This document shows positions 43,846 to 52,082 of a stretch of DNA of 64,000 bases, piece after piece. Location of the stretch: positions 5,394,001 through 5,458,000 of the forward strand of contig NZ_CP060394.1 of assembly GCF_014274465.1 (NCBI RefSeq). The letters are read 5' to 3'. The notes below the pieces were generated by a model that saw only the letters and a list, made by a program, of their open reading frames with translations, was not told the origin of the DNA and did no database searches. Origin of the DNA: Alloacidobacterium dinghuense. GTDB lineage: Bacteria > Acidobacteriota > Terriglobia > Terriglobales > Acidobacteriaceae. Each line of letters begins with the position of its first letter. Position 1 is the stretch's first letter. A program made the translations under genes and the position numbers.

Positions 43846-44874
43846 ATGACCTATCAGCCCGACCCTAAACGCTACGAGCAGGCAGAGTTTCGTCGCTGTG
43901 GGCGTTCAGGGATCGTCCTACCACCTATCTCACTGGGGCTGTGGCAAAACTTTGGCGGTGCGGACGTTTTTGAGACGGGCCGCGCAGTGATTCGCCGCGC
44001 CTTCGACCGCGGTGTAACGCATTTCGATCTGGCGAATAACTATGGGCCGCCCTATGGCTCGGCGGAAGAAAATTTCGGCCTGATTTTGAAAAAGGATTTT
44101 TGCGATCTTCGCGATGAGCTGATCATTTCGTCGAAGGCGGGATGGGACATGTGGCCGGGGCCCTACGGCATCGGCGGATCGCGGAAGTATCTGATCGCGT
44201 CTCTCGATCAGAGCCTCAAGCGCATGGGTTTGGAGTATGTGGACATCTTCTACTCGCATCGGCCTTGGGACAATGTGCCACTCGAAGAGACGATGGGTGC
44301 GCTGGCGCAGATTGTGCGACAGGGCAAGGCTCTCTACGTTGGCATCTCATCGTATGGGCCGGAGCGCACACGCAAGGCGTTTGAGATTCTGCGCTCGGAA
44401 GGTGTGCCGCTGCTGATTCACCAGCCGTCGTATTCCATGCTGAATCGCTGGATTGAAAACGGGCTGCTCGACACGCTCGATGAACTTGGCGTGGGCTGCA
44501 TCGCATTTTCGCCGCTGGCACAGGGACTGCTGACGAACAAGTATTTGAACGGCGTGCCGGAAGCCTCACGCGTGCAACTTGACAACAGCAGCTTCAGCAA
44601 GAATTTTTTGTCGGAAGAGAACCTAAGCCGTGTACGAGCGCTGCACAAGATTGCCGAATCGCGCGGCCAGACGCTCGCACAGATGGCGATCGCATGGGCT
44701 CTGCGCGATTCTCGGGTGACGTCGGCCCTTATTGGTGCGCGTAATGTGGCGCAGTTGGATGACTCTCTGGATTCGCTGAAGAAGCTGGAGTTTTCCGCGC
44801 AGGAATTGAAGGAGATCGATCAGCACGCCAAGGATAGCGGGATTGATCTTTGGCGGTCGGTTTCTGTGGAGTGA
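43846..44874 (+). CDS. Aldo/keto reductase (YghZ-like)
   Basis: A 342-residue NADPH-dependent aldo/keto reductase of the group that includes E. coli YghZ (glyceraldehyde-3-phosphate reductase) and potassium-channel beta subunits. The catalytic tetrad is D61, Y66, K97 and H138 (FDLANNYGPPYGSAEENFG, SSKAG, FYSHRP). The cofactor-binding end IGARNVAQLDDSL matches the family. It should detoxify aldehydes such as methylglyoxal or reduce small sugars. The start has a strong AGGAGAATTCT site. It stands alone, divergent from the peroxidase gene, and is followed by a palindromic repeat. Confidence 0.95.
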   Translation: MTYQPDPKRYEQAEFRRCGRSGIVLPPISLGLWQNFGGADVFETGRAVIRRAFDRGVTHFDLANNYGPPYGSAEENFGLILKKDFCDLRDELIISSKAGWDMWPGPYGIGGSRKYLIASLDQSLKRMGLEYVDIFYSHRPWDNVPLEETMGALAQIVRQGKALYVGISSYGPERTRKAFEILRSEGVPLLIHQPSYSMLNRWIENGLLDTLDELGVGCIAFSPLAQGLLTNKYLNGVPEASRVQLDNSSFSKNFLSEENLSRVRALHKIAESRGQTLAQMAIAWALRDSRVTSALIGARNVAQLDDSLDSLKKLEFSAQELKEIDQHAKDSGIDLWRSVSVE

Positions 44875-44897
44875 GTTGTACATCTCACTACGGGATC

Positions 44898-44983
44898 GTC
44901 ATTCCGAGCGTAGCGAGGAATCTCAGCGCATCTGCATTAGCTGACATCGCTGAGATTCTTCCTCCTTTGGTCGTCAGAATGAC
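44898..44983 (+). repeat. Dispersed palindromic element, diverged copy
   Basis: Outer arms GTCATTC (44898-44904) and GAATGAC (44977-44983); inner arms AATCTCAGCG and CGCTGAGATT give ten perfect pairs. Same layout and outer words as the element at 47295-47403. It lies between two convergent genes. Confidence 0.7.
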
Positions 44984-45006
44984 GACTTGAGAGTCTGCCC
45001 TTCTTT

Positions 45007-45513
45007 TCAAGAATTACCTTCAGACTCCCACTTGGGTTTACGAAACCTTCCTAGAAACGCATCCTCCAGAGGTGAAGGACCAACAGGCTTGAGTCGATAA
45101 CAAATCCATGCGCCAGCTGAATACGCTGATCCACGCACGAAGTGCGTCGTGAAGAGAAACCAATTCATGCAGCCTGGATCGCGCATCCCATTAACGCAGC
45201 CCAGCCCTGATATCTGCGCCCACAGAGAAGATGAACTGCCCAAAAGCATCGACACGCGAAAGAGAAATAAAGCGCTAAAGATAACCCATATCCACTTGGC
45301 AGCCTCTGACTTGAAACATCTGTAGACGACGAATCCCAGGATGAGCGAGGCAGCTATGTCATAGCTGTATGAAACCTGCAGCATCGCCTGAATCGATCGA
45401 GGATGCCAAAGATGACGTCCAAGCGCACTACTGACAATTGCTACTCCTATCCAAACAGCAAGAATGTTCAAAAATAGCCTGAGTGCAACACGACCGACTT
45501 TGGCAATTCGCAT
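45007..45513 (-). CDS. Integral membrane protein of unknown function
   Basis: A 168-residue protein with about four spans (roughly 10-30, 52-66, 72-94, 116-140). The loop between spans three and four holds two cysteines (GLGCVNGMRDPGCMNWF) that could pair outside the membrane. The C-terminus is basic and hydrophilic (FLGRFRKPKWESEGNS). I do not recognise a family. Its ATG abuts the yqeY stop (TAA at 45516-45514, ATG at 45513-45511), so it is almost certainly translated by coupling to yqeY. Confidence 0.7.
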   Translation of the reverse strand: MRIAKVGRVALRLFLNILAVWIGVAIVSSALGRHLWHPRSIQAMLQVSYSYDIAASLILGFVVYRCFKSEAAKWIWVIFSALFLFRVSMLLGSSSSLWAQISGLGCVNGMRDPGCMNWFLFTTHFVRGSAYSAGAWICYRLKPVGPSPLEDAFLGRFRKPKWESEGNS

Positions 45514-45966
45514 TTATTGAGCCAGCTTCGCTTTCACAATCTCACTCACCTGCCGTCCATCCGCGCGAAGTCCAGACGCCTGAATGCGCGCCTGTACAGC
45601 CTTCATGGCGGTACCCATGTCTTTCGGACTGAGGTGCTGTCCCGCGAGGGCTTCGTCCACGATCTTTTTGATGTCATCTTCGCTAGCGGCCTTCGGCATA
45701 TAGCCTTCGATCAACACGATCTCTGCCTGCTCCTTCGCTGCCAGCTCCGGGCGGTTGCCTTTGGTGAACTGCTCGACGGACTCGCGTCGCTGCTTGATGA
45801 GCGTGGTTAGAATCTGCTGCGCCTCGGCGTCGGTAAGCGGCTCGCGCTTCTCGATCTCCTTGTTTTTGAAAGCGGTTTTCACCATGCGCAACGTTGAAAG
45901 GCGCTCAGCTTCACGCGCTTTCATGGCGGCAACGATATCTTTTTCGACTTGCTGGGTAAGACTCAC
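45514..45966 (-). CDS. yqeY: GatB/YqeY-domain protein
   Basis: A 150-residue helical protein of the YqeY family, which resembles the tRNA-binding tail of the amidotransferase GatB. Typical blocks are IVAAMKAREAERLSTLRMVKTAFKNKEIE, IEGYMPKAASEDDIKKIVDEAL and DMGTAMKAVQAR ending GRQVSEIVKAKL. Its role is thought to involve tRNA but is not settled. GTG 45966 is chosen: GGAG lies nine bases upstream, length fits the family, and a -10 box at 46004-46009 would overlap the alternative ATG at 46005. Divergent from the aminotransferase gene. Confidence 0.93.
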   Translation of the reverse strand: MSLTQQVEKDIVAAMKAREAERLSTLRMVKTAFKNKEIEKREPLTDAEAQQILTTLIKQRRESVEQFTKGNRPELAAKEQAEIVLIEGYMPKAASEDDIKKIVDEALAGQHLSPKDMGTAMKAVQARIQASGLRADGRQVSEIVKAKLAQ

Positions 45967-46003
45967 GTTCTTTGACTCCAGTCGGGAAATGCCCAAACTC
46001 CTC

Positions 46004-46043
46004 ATTATAAAAAGAAACGCGTTTGCGGGCCTCTCGCTACAAT
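46004..46043. promoter_or_regulatory. Divergent -10 boxes for yqeY and the aminotransferase
   Basis: TATAAT on the - strand (46009-46004) fits yqeY, and TACAAT on the + strand (46038-46043) fits the class V aminotransferase. Both lack a clear -35. The two promoters share a spacer of under 100 bases and may compete. Confidence 0.4.
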
Positions 46044-46064
46044 GAAGGGGAGGATTTCGAGACC

Positions 46065-47279
46065 ATGATTCGCAAAACGCGCCTCTTTACGCCCGGCCCA
46101 ACGCCCCTGCTCCCCGCAGCTCAGTTCGCGATGGCCGCAGCCGATATCCACCACCGCACGCCCGAGTTCCGTGCTCTGTATCTTCGCGTGCTGGACCAGC
46201 TGAAGACATTTGTGGGGACGAAGAATGACGTGCTGCTGCTCGCCTCGTCCGGAACCGGCGCGATGGAAGCGTCCGTCTCGAATCTGACTTCGCCTGGCGA
46301 CCGTGTGCTGGTGCTCTCGGCTGGAAAATTCGGCGAGCGCTGGGAGGCGTTGGCCAAGGCCTTCGGCTGCTCTGTCGATGTGGTTAAGGTTCCTTATGGA
46401 CAAACCTTTTCGCTCGATGAGGTTCGTAAGGCACTGAAGACCGAGACCCGCGCCGTGTTCATGCAGGCCACGGAGTCATCGACCGGCGTACGGCATGATG
46501 TGCAGGGTGTTGCCGCGTTGCTGAAGACCGCGAACAGCAATTCGTTGCTTGTGGTCGATGCAATCACCGGCCTGGGCACAACCCACTTCGATGTGGACAC
46601 CTGGGGCGTCGATATCATGATCGGCGGCTCGCAAAAGGCGGTGATGATTCCGCCGGGTTTGTCTTATCTCTCCGTGAGCGATCGCGCGTGGCAGGCGATG
46701 GAATCCTCGCGCAATCCACGCTACTACTTTGATCTGCGTAAAGAGCGCAAGAACGCGAAGAATGGCGAGTCGGCGTATACACCAGCCGTGGCGCTGATTG
46801 CCGCGCTCGGCGCGGCGCTTGATTACATTGCCGCACAGGGTGGAGGCGATTTGGCCGTCGGACGCAAGGCTCTGGTCGATAACGCGGAGACCTGCGCAGC
46901 CATGACGCGCGCGGCAGTCGAAGCGCTGGGGCTGAAGCTGTTTGCTCCTGACGCGCCAGCGGCTGCGGCCACTGCAGTTCTGCCGCCGGATGGGGTCGAT
47001 TCCGGTGTGGTCGTCAAAGAGTTGAAGAGCCGTTTCGCTGCTGTCATTACGAACGGACAGGGCGAGATGAAGGGGCAAATCTTCCGCATTGCTCACATCG
47101 GCTTCTTTGATTACATGGACACCATCGCAATCGTTGGTGCACTGGAGCAGGTTGCGGCATCGTCCCTCAAGCTGCCGGGCTTCGAGTTCGGCAAGGCACT
47201 GGCCGTCGCGCAGAAAGCCTATGTCGAGCGGACCGCGAAGCCTGCATCGGAAAAGCTGGAGGCTGTTGGCGCAAGGTAA
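46065..47279 (+). CDS. Class V aminotransferase (Ser-pyruvate/Ala-glyoxylate type)
   Basis: A PLP enzyme of 404 residues. The Schiff-base lysine is K191 in IMIGGSQKAVMIPPG, the PLP phosphate contact is ASSGTGAMEA, and DAITGLG holds the pyridine-binding aspartate; FTPGPTPL opens the protein as in alanine-glyoxylate and serine-pyruvate transaminases. Such enzymes can act as the second step of serine synthesis where SerC is absent. serA lies directly downstream, supporting a role in serine/glyoxylate metabolism, though a repeat element separates them. ATG 46065 is used, with AGGGGAGG about ten bases upstream. Confidence 0.93.
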   Translation: MIRKTRLFTPGPTPLLPAAQFAMAAADIHHRTPEFRALYLRVLDQLKTFVGTKNDVLLLASSGTGAMEASVSNLTSPGDRVLVLSAGKFGERWEALAKAFGCSVDVVKVPYGQTFSLDEVRKALKTETRAVFMQATESSTGVRHDVQGVAALLKTANSNSLLVVDAITGLGTTHFDVDTWGVDIMIGGSQKAVMIPPGLSYLSVSDRAWQAMESSRNPRYYFDLRKERKNAKNGESAYTPAVALIAALGAALDYIAAQGGGDLAVGRKALVDNAETCAAMTRAAVEALGLKLFAPDAPAAAATAVLPPDGVDSGVVVKELKSRFAAVITNGQGEMKGQIFRIAHIGFFDYMDTIAIVGALEQVAASSLKLPGFEFGKALAVAQKAYVERTAKPASEKLEAVGAR

Positions 47280-47294
47280 ACCCTCCCATCATTT

Positions 47295-47403
47295 GTCATC
47301 CTGAGCGAAGCGCCGGAGGCGCGTGTCGAAGGATCTGCTTTTTACGCTTCGTCGGCCTGTAAAACGACAAATAAAGCAGATCCTTCACTCCGCTCAGGAC
47401 GAC
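47295..47403 (+). repeat. Dispersed palindromic element, full copy
   Basis: The left half runs GTCATCCTGAGCGAAGCG to GAAGGATCTGCTTT (47327-47341); the right half mirrors it as AAAGCAGATCCTTC (47373-47386), CTCCGCTCAGGACGAC. The inner 14 pairs are perfect and the outer arms match with a few changes. About 109 bases in all, non-coding, just upstream of serA. One arm recurs at 25371-25398 and a diverged version at 44898-44983. Confidence 0.8.
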
Positions 47404-47436
47404 AGCATTGTTGAGGTTAACCATTCAAGGAGCAAG

Positions 47437-49035
47437 ATGAAGATCGTTCTCGCTGAAAAGGTTTCTCCTGCCACGCTTGCTGTTTTCAAGACGGAAGCTG
47501 ACTGGCAAATTCTTACGCATGACCAGATCACAAATTTGCCGGAATCGCTTGCCGATGCTGACGGCCTCGTTGTGCGTTCTGCGGTTCAGGTAGATGATGC
47601 GTTGCTGGCTTCGGCTCCAAAGCTGCGGGTGATCGGCCGCGCTGGTGTCGGCGTAGACAATATTGACGCAGACGCTGCAACGCGACGCGGCATTGTGGTG
47701 ATGAACACACCCGGAGCCAATGCCGTCGCGGTCGCAGAGCTTACGATTGCGCTGATGCTGTCTCTTGGGCGCATGCTGCCCAAAGCCAACGCAACCATGC
47801 ATGCCGGCAAGTGGGAGAAGAAATCGCTTCAGGGAACGGAGTTGCGCGGCAAAAAGTTCGGCATTCTCGGACTGGGCCGCATCGGACTTGAAGTAGCACG
47901 ACGCGCGCGCGCCTTTGGCATGGAACTGATCGGCCACGATCCCTTTGTTTCGGCTGCTGTTGCGCGTGAGAACGCAATCAGGCTCGTCACTGCTGAGGAG
48001 CTCTTCCGTGAGTCCGATTATCTGACGCTGCATGTCGGATTCACTCCGCAGACTACGGGCATCATCAACGAAAAGACCATTGCGACAATGAAGAAAGGCG
48101 TGCGCATAATCAATTGCGCCCGCGGCGAATTGATTATCGAAGAGGCTTTGGCTGAAGCGCTGAAGAGCGGCCATATTGCTGGTGCGGCTCTCGACGTCTT
48201 CCACCAGGAGCCGCCGAAGAACTCGCCGTTCTTTGGACTGGAAAATGTCATTCTCACGCCGCACATCGCGGGATCTACCGCAGAAGCTCAGGAGGCTGTC
48301 GGCGTGCAGATCGCATTGCAAGTGCGCGAATATCTGAAGCTGGGCGTGGTGCAGAATGCGGTGAACCTGCCCTCACTCTCGCATGAGGAGTATCTCGAGG
48401 TTGCGCCATACATCGAAATGGCAGGGCGCCTTGGAACCTTTCTTGCTCAATTTCCCGAGAGCGGTATCGAGAGCATCGAGCTTTCGTACAGTGGGCGCGT
48501 CGCTGAGGGCAAGACCGAGCTGATCCGCAACAGTGCGATCGCCGGCATTCTCGGTCACTCGGAGAGCGTGAATCGCATTAATGCCGCTGCGATTGCAGCT
48601 GAGCGCGGTATCCGCATTCACGAAGAGAAAAAGGAAGCAACCAACGGCGGCGCTGGCAGTGTGTTGAAACTGACGCTGCATACGCCGCATTCCGATTTCA
48701 CGGCCAGCGCCTCGGTCCTGCATGGCGTTTCGGCGCGGCTGCTAAGTCTTGACGGTATCGACATTGAAGCGCCATTGCAGGGGGCACTGCTTACGATTCA
48801 CAATCGAGACGTACCCGGCGTGATCGGGCGCGTAGGCACGATTCTCGGCGATCACCAGGTGAACATTGCCAACTTTGCATTAGGTCGCTCAGACAGCAGC
48901 CGTCGCGTGCCCCAGGGAAATGCGCTTGCCGTTGTCCAGATAGACGGAGCAATTACCGATGCTGCGCTTGAGGAATTGCGCGGGGTAGATGCGATCCTTC
49001 AGGTGCACTTGGTGAACTTGAACGGCGGGAAATAG
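47437..49035 (+). CDS. serA: D-3-phosphoglycerate dehydrogenase
   Basis: First enzyme of serine synthesis. The NAD-binding loop is GLGRIG (145-150); catalytic residues are R229, E258 and H276 (NCARGEL, DVFHQEPP, LTPHIAGS). The 531-residue length is that of the long form with an extra ASB domain (about 325-445) and a C-terminal ACT domain (about 455-530, LLTIHNRDVPGVIGRVGTIL), where serine feedback usually acts. ATG 47437 is preceded by AAGGAG; the longer frame reads through the repeat element and is rejected. A terminator follows. The upstream neighbour is an aminotransferase that could serve the next step. Confidence 0.97.
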   Translation: MKIVLAEKVSPATLAVFKTEADWQILTHDQITNLPESLADADGLVVRSAVQVDDALLASAPKLRVIGRAGVGVDNIDADAATRRGIVVMNTPGANAVAVAELTIALMLSLGRMLPKANATMHAGKWEKKSLQGTELRGKKFGILGLGRIGLEVARRARAFGMELIGHDPFVSAAVARENAIRLVTAEELFRESDYLTLHVGFTPQTTGIINEKTIATMKKGVRIINCARGELIIEEALAEALKSGHIAGAALDVFHQEPPKNSPFFGLENVILTPHIAGSTAEAQEAVGVQIALQVREYLKLGVVQNAVNLPSLSHEEYLEVAPYIEMAGRLGTFLAQFPESGIESIELSYSGRVAEGKTELIRNSAIAGILGHSESVNRINAAAIAAERGIRIHEEKKEATNGGAGSVLKLTLHTPHSDFTASASVLHGVSARLLSLDGIDIEAPLQGALLTIHNRDVPGVIGRVGTILGDHQVNIANFALGRSDSSRRVPQGNALAVVQIDGAITDAALEELRGVDAILQVHLVNLNGGK

Positions 49036-49060
49036 AGCGCCGCTTACGGCTAAAGCGATC

Positions 49061-49086
49061 AAGCCCGCTTTGCGCGGGCTTTTTTC
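49061..49086 (+). terminator. Terminator after serA
   Basis: AAGCCCGC (49061-49068) pairs with GCGGGCTT (49074-49081) around TTTGC, followed by a run of Ts. Intrinsic terminator for serA, sitting two bases before the stop of the convergent gene. Confidence 0.9.
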
Positions 49087-49087
49087 T

Positions 49088-49732
49088 TTACTGTTGTGGC
49101 TGTTGCTGCTGCTGAGCTGTCTGCGGGTCACCCGGGGGTGGCGCCGGTTGTTGCTTGGCGGAATCAGCGCCTTTGAAAAGGAACGGAACGTGGAAGGGCA
49201 GATCGGCGTTGCTCTTCTTCGCAGCCTTCTGCTTCGCGCTCGAGTCTTCAGCAACGACCGTGCGTTGCGAGTTGATGCAGAGCCAGTTCGAACGTACGCG
49301 CTGGAAAACGTGTGTGAAGATACCGCGCTCTTCTAGTGTCTCCGGGCCGTTTTTGCGGCGCGTGATGTACGTGCCGTTCACGACGGCAATATCTCCCAGC
49401 ATGCGCGCACTGATCACCCGTTGCTCCATGGTGAGCGGATCTGTTGTCTTCGTATAGAGCAGAGCGATCTGCTGGTTGCGGGTGCTCACCTCACCACTTG
49501 CCGAGATGCCGACGTAGAGCGGCGATAGCAACAGCTCCAAGCCGTACTGATCGCGCTTGACGACGGCATCGCTCCACTGATCTTCGAGCTTCTGCATCTC
49601 TTTTATTTCAACGGATTGCGAAGCGTTCGCGGTGGCGGGCGTAACGGCGACAGGGCTTTGCGCGAAGCACGAACCAGCGAGAGTGCAAAGTGCCAGGGAG
49701 AACAGGGAATTCCGAATAAACATTTGCTTCAT
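49088..49732 (-). CDS. Secreted NTF2-like (DUF4440-type) protein with Gln/Pro tail
   Basis: About 214 residues: a signal peptide (MKQMFIRNSLFSLALCTLAG, ending FAQ|SP), a short Ala/Thr linker, an NTF2-like domain (about 40-150: KLEDQWSDAVVKRDQYGLELLL, YVGISASGEVSTRNQQIAL, MLGDIAVVNGTYITRR, HVFQRVRSNWLCINSQRTVV) and a low-complexity C-terminus rich in K, P and Q. Related in fold to the protein at 24898-25350. Function unknown. ATG 49732 is chosen as the start of the signal peptide; ATG 49723 is also possible. Confidence 0.8.
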   Translation of the reverse strand: MKQMFIRNSLFSLALCTLAGSCFAQSPVAVTPATANASQSVEIKEMQKLEDQWSDAVVKRDQYGLELLLSPLYVGISASGEVSTRNQQIALLYTKTTDPLTMEQRVISARMLGDIAVVNGTYITRRKNGPETLEERGIFTHVFQRVRSNWLCINSQRTVVAEDSSAKQKAAKKSNADLPFHVPFLFKGADSAKQQPAPPPGDPQTAQQQQQPQQ

Positions 49733-49898
49733 AATTGCATTAGGGCAACTACCCTTATGATATCGCCTCCAGTCGATTAGACGAAAGATATACGAGAAAT
49801 CTGCATTTCTTGCGGCGAAAAAATGCACACAACCGCCCGGTTTTCAACTAGGTTCGCGCTGTATGCCTGGTCATCCTAGTGGCCTAAACTAGAGCTTC

Positions 49899-51299
49899 AT
49901 GGCCACGACTCCCGACATTGCATTTGAGCGCGGATTGCCCGCGAGCATTGACGCTGAACGCTCAATCCTGGGCGCGATTCTGCTCGATAACCACTCTTAT
50001 AACGAAGCAGCGGAAAAGATTGGCGCGGATGACTTTGCGCTCGATTCGCACCGGCGCATCTTCGGCCGCATGGCCGAGCTGATCGACGCGGGCCGCGCCG
50101 TTGATATCGTTACCCTCTCGGAAGAACTGGCCAAGCGAAAGGAAGTCGAAGCTGTCGGCGGGGTCGCTTATCTAGCCTCGCTGACGGAGGGTTTGCCGCG
50201 TCGCCTCTCGATTGAAGAATACGTCCGCATCGTCAAGGACAAGTCCCTTTTGCGGCAGCTTATCAACATCTGCTCGACTGCGATCACGCGCGCGGCTGAT
50301 CAGGGCGAAGAAGCGCTTGAGGTATTGAATGCCGCTGAGAGCGGGCTGCTCGAAGTCACCGAACGCGGTATTACACGGGGCTTCGCCAGTATTCCGGAGA
50401 TTGTCCGCGATTCGTTCGGCACGATCGACAATTTATACAAAGAAGGCCGTGAAGTCACCGGCCTGGCCACACACTTTGTCGATTTCGACCGCATGACAAG
50501 CGGCTTGCAGGCATCGGAGTTGATTATCATCGCTGCGCGCCCGTCAATGGGTAAAACGGCGTGGGCTATTAACATTGCGCAGAACGCGGCAGTGACGGGT
50601 GGAAAGGTGGTCGCCGTCTTTTCGCTCGAAATGTCGAAGGAGTCGCTCCTGCGACGCATGCTGGCCTCACAGGCGTTGGTTGACTCACAGAAGATTCAAA
50701 AGGGCTTCCTGCTGCGCGAAGATCAACAGAAGCTTACGCACGCACTTGAACAACTCGCCGAATCGAAAATGTTTATCGACGACACTCCCGGGATTTCGCT
50801 GACAGAAATGCGCGCCAAGGCGCGCCGTCTGCGACAGATGAACGGGTCTCTGGATCTCATTGTGGTTGATTACCTGCAGCTGATGACGGCCAGCGTCGGT
50901 GGGCCGGGCGCGAAGCGGTATGAGAACCGCACGCAGGAAGTCTCGGCCATTTCTCGTGGACTTAAGGCCTTGGCGAAAGAGCTACAGGTTCCGGTGATTG
51001 CACTGTCTCAGCTAAGCCGTGCATCGGAGCAACGTGGAGGCGATAAGAAGCCGATGCTTTCCGACTTGCGTGAATCAGGCTCGATCGAACAGGATGCCGA
51101 CGTCGTTGCCTTCATTCATCGCGAGGCTTATTACAACCGCGATGAGAACGGCCAGCCCGATCCGGACACGGAGAACAAGGCTGAGATCATCATTGCCAAG
51201 CAGCGTAACGGCCCGACGGGATCCGTTCATCTCGCATACCTCTCGAAATGCACGCGATTTGAGAACCTCGCCTACGGCCAGGATGGCGGGGACTACTAG
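49899..51299 (+). CDS. dnaB: Replicative DNA helicase DnaB
   Basis: The hexameric 5'-3' helicase of the replication fork, 466 residues. The N-terminal DnaG-binding domain spans about 12-115 (ERSILGAILLDNHSYNEA). Walker A is ARPSMGKT (213-220), Walker B ends in DLIVVDYLQLM, and later motifs LSQLSRASEQR and LRESGSIEQDADVV are present. No intein interrupts it. No strong ribosome site was seen before ATG 49899. The upstream spacer carries a TGCATTT/AAATGCA inverted repeat (49802-49827). A small membrane protein gene begins five bases after the stop. Confidence 0.98.
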   Translation: MATTPDIAFERGLPASIDAERSILGAILLDNHSYNEAAEKIGADDFALDSHRRIFGRMAELIDAGRAVDIVTLSEELAKRKEVEAVGGVAYLASLTEGLPRRLSIEEYVRIVKDKSLLRQLINICSTAITRAADQGEEALEVLNAAESGLLEVTERGITRGFASIPEIVRDSFGTIDNLYKEGREVTGLATHFVDFDRMTSGLQASELIIIAARPSMGKTAWAINIAQNAAVTGGKVVAVFSLEMSKESLLRRMLASQALVDSQKIQKGFLLREDQQKLTHALEQLAESKMFIDDTPGISLTEMRAKARRLRQMNGSLDLIVVDYLQLMTASVGGPGAKRYENRTQEVSAISRGLKALAKELQVPVIALSQLSRASEQRGGDKKPMLSDLRESGSIEQDADVVAFIHREAYYNRDENGQPDPDTENKAEIIIAKQRNGPTGSVHLAYLSKCTRFENLAYGQDGGDY

Positions 51300-51304
51300 C
51301 CTGC

Positions 51305-51478
51305 ATGGATTTCTTCAGTGGCGGCATTATTGGATTCTTCTTCGGCTTCGGTTTTGGCGTTGGATGTGCATTGGCTGTGATGTATTCCATCTACACCGGT
51401 GGCTACCAGAAGGCCATTGAGGACTCACTACGCGAAGAAAAATCAGACCGTTACCGTCATTGGCTGCCGAAAATCTAG
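51305..51478 (+). CDS. 57-residue membrane protein behind dnaB
   Basis: Starts ATG 51305, five bases after the dnaB stop, ends TAG 51478. The protein opens MDFFSGGIIGFFFGFGFGVG: one glycine- and phenylalanine-rich span (about 6-30) with GxxxG-like spacing, then a polar tail (YQKAIEDSLREEKSDRYRHW). No family is recognised. The coding case rests on tight spacing to dnaB, a clean hydrophobic segment followed by a charged tail, and a closed frame; there is no clear ribosome site except by coupling. Could be an assembly partner or a lineage-specific micropeptide. Confidence 0.6.
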   Translation: MDFFSGGIIGFFFGFGFGVGCALAVMYSIYTGGYQKAIEDSLREEKSDRYRHWLPKI

Positions 51479-51735
51479 GCGAAGCTCGCAAAAGAGCGAT
51501 TTAAGGCTTGATTTTCGAATCTCCCGTGTGGGAGTATCTACAGTCCCCCGGAAGACAGGGGAAATAAAAATTCGCAATGCATTGATGAAGACAGCACTTA
51601 TCGACAGCTAGCCTCCTCCTTCGCAGCATCCAAGAACAAGAAACGATGCGCGGCATCGAAACAGAATCAGCGCTGGCAATGGCTCCCCATCCATCCCTGT
51701 TCTGATCAGCCTTGATTGATTTGAAGGAGAAACCT

Positions 51736-52005
51736 ATGCAGGTGTTTTGCCTGGCAACCGTTGAAACAGCTGATGTTCAGTGCAAAGTGTGCGGGCAGAA
51801 TTACGCGCTTTATTTTGAGTGCAAGTCGCACGAAGAGCGCCAGCAGGCCCTGCAAATGGTTGTTGACACCCTCGATCAACACCATGCAGAGAGTCCAGAG
51901 TCCACCGTTCATCCCGACAAGGCCTTTAATGTGCCTGCGTGGCATGGCGTTGCCCACATGTCGGGTGCGGCAATTCTCGGCGGTGCCCCGCCCTGGGCAG
52001 CGTGA
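51736..52005 (+). CDS. Small conserved-looking hypothetical protein
   Basis: An 89-residue protein beginning MQVFCLATVETADVQCKVCG. A CxxC pair (C16-C19) and further cysteines (C5, C29) hint at a metal site. The middle is helical (HEERQQALQMVVDTLDQHH) and the C-terminus is Ala/Gly/Pro-rich (HMSGAAILGGAPPWAA). ATG 51736 is supported by AAGGAGAAACCT just upstream. No family recognised. The 257 bases before it hold small hairpins (CTCCC/GGGAG at 51521-51534) but no gene. A terminator follows. Confidence 0.7.
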   Translation: MQVFCLATVETADVQCKVCGQNYALYFECKSHEERQQALQMVVDTLDQHHAESPESTVHPDKAFNVPAWHGVAHMSGAAILGGAPPWAA

Positions 52006-52036
52006 CCAGGCATTTATTTTGTTGCTTGAAAACAGG

Positions 52037-52062
52037 AACGCCACCCCGAAGGGTGGCGTTTT
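52037..52062 (+). terminator. Terminator between the 89-residue gene and rpsA
   Basis: AACGCCACCC (52037-52046) pairs perfectly with GGGTGGCGTT (52051-52060) around a CGAA loop (TTCG on the other strand). Short T-tract on the + side; it can serve both convergent genes. Confidence 0.85.
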
Positions 52063-52082
52063 GAGTTTCGTTCCAGTGCAAC

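Noticed and set aside
47323-47436. 38-residue N-terminal extension of serA
   Set aside because: It is translated from the palindromic repeat; AAGGAG before ATG 47437 and the family start decide for the shorter form.
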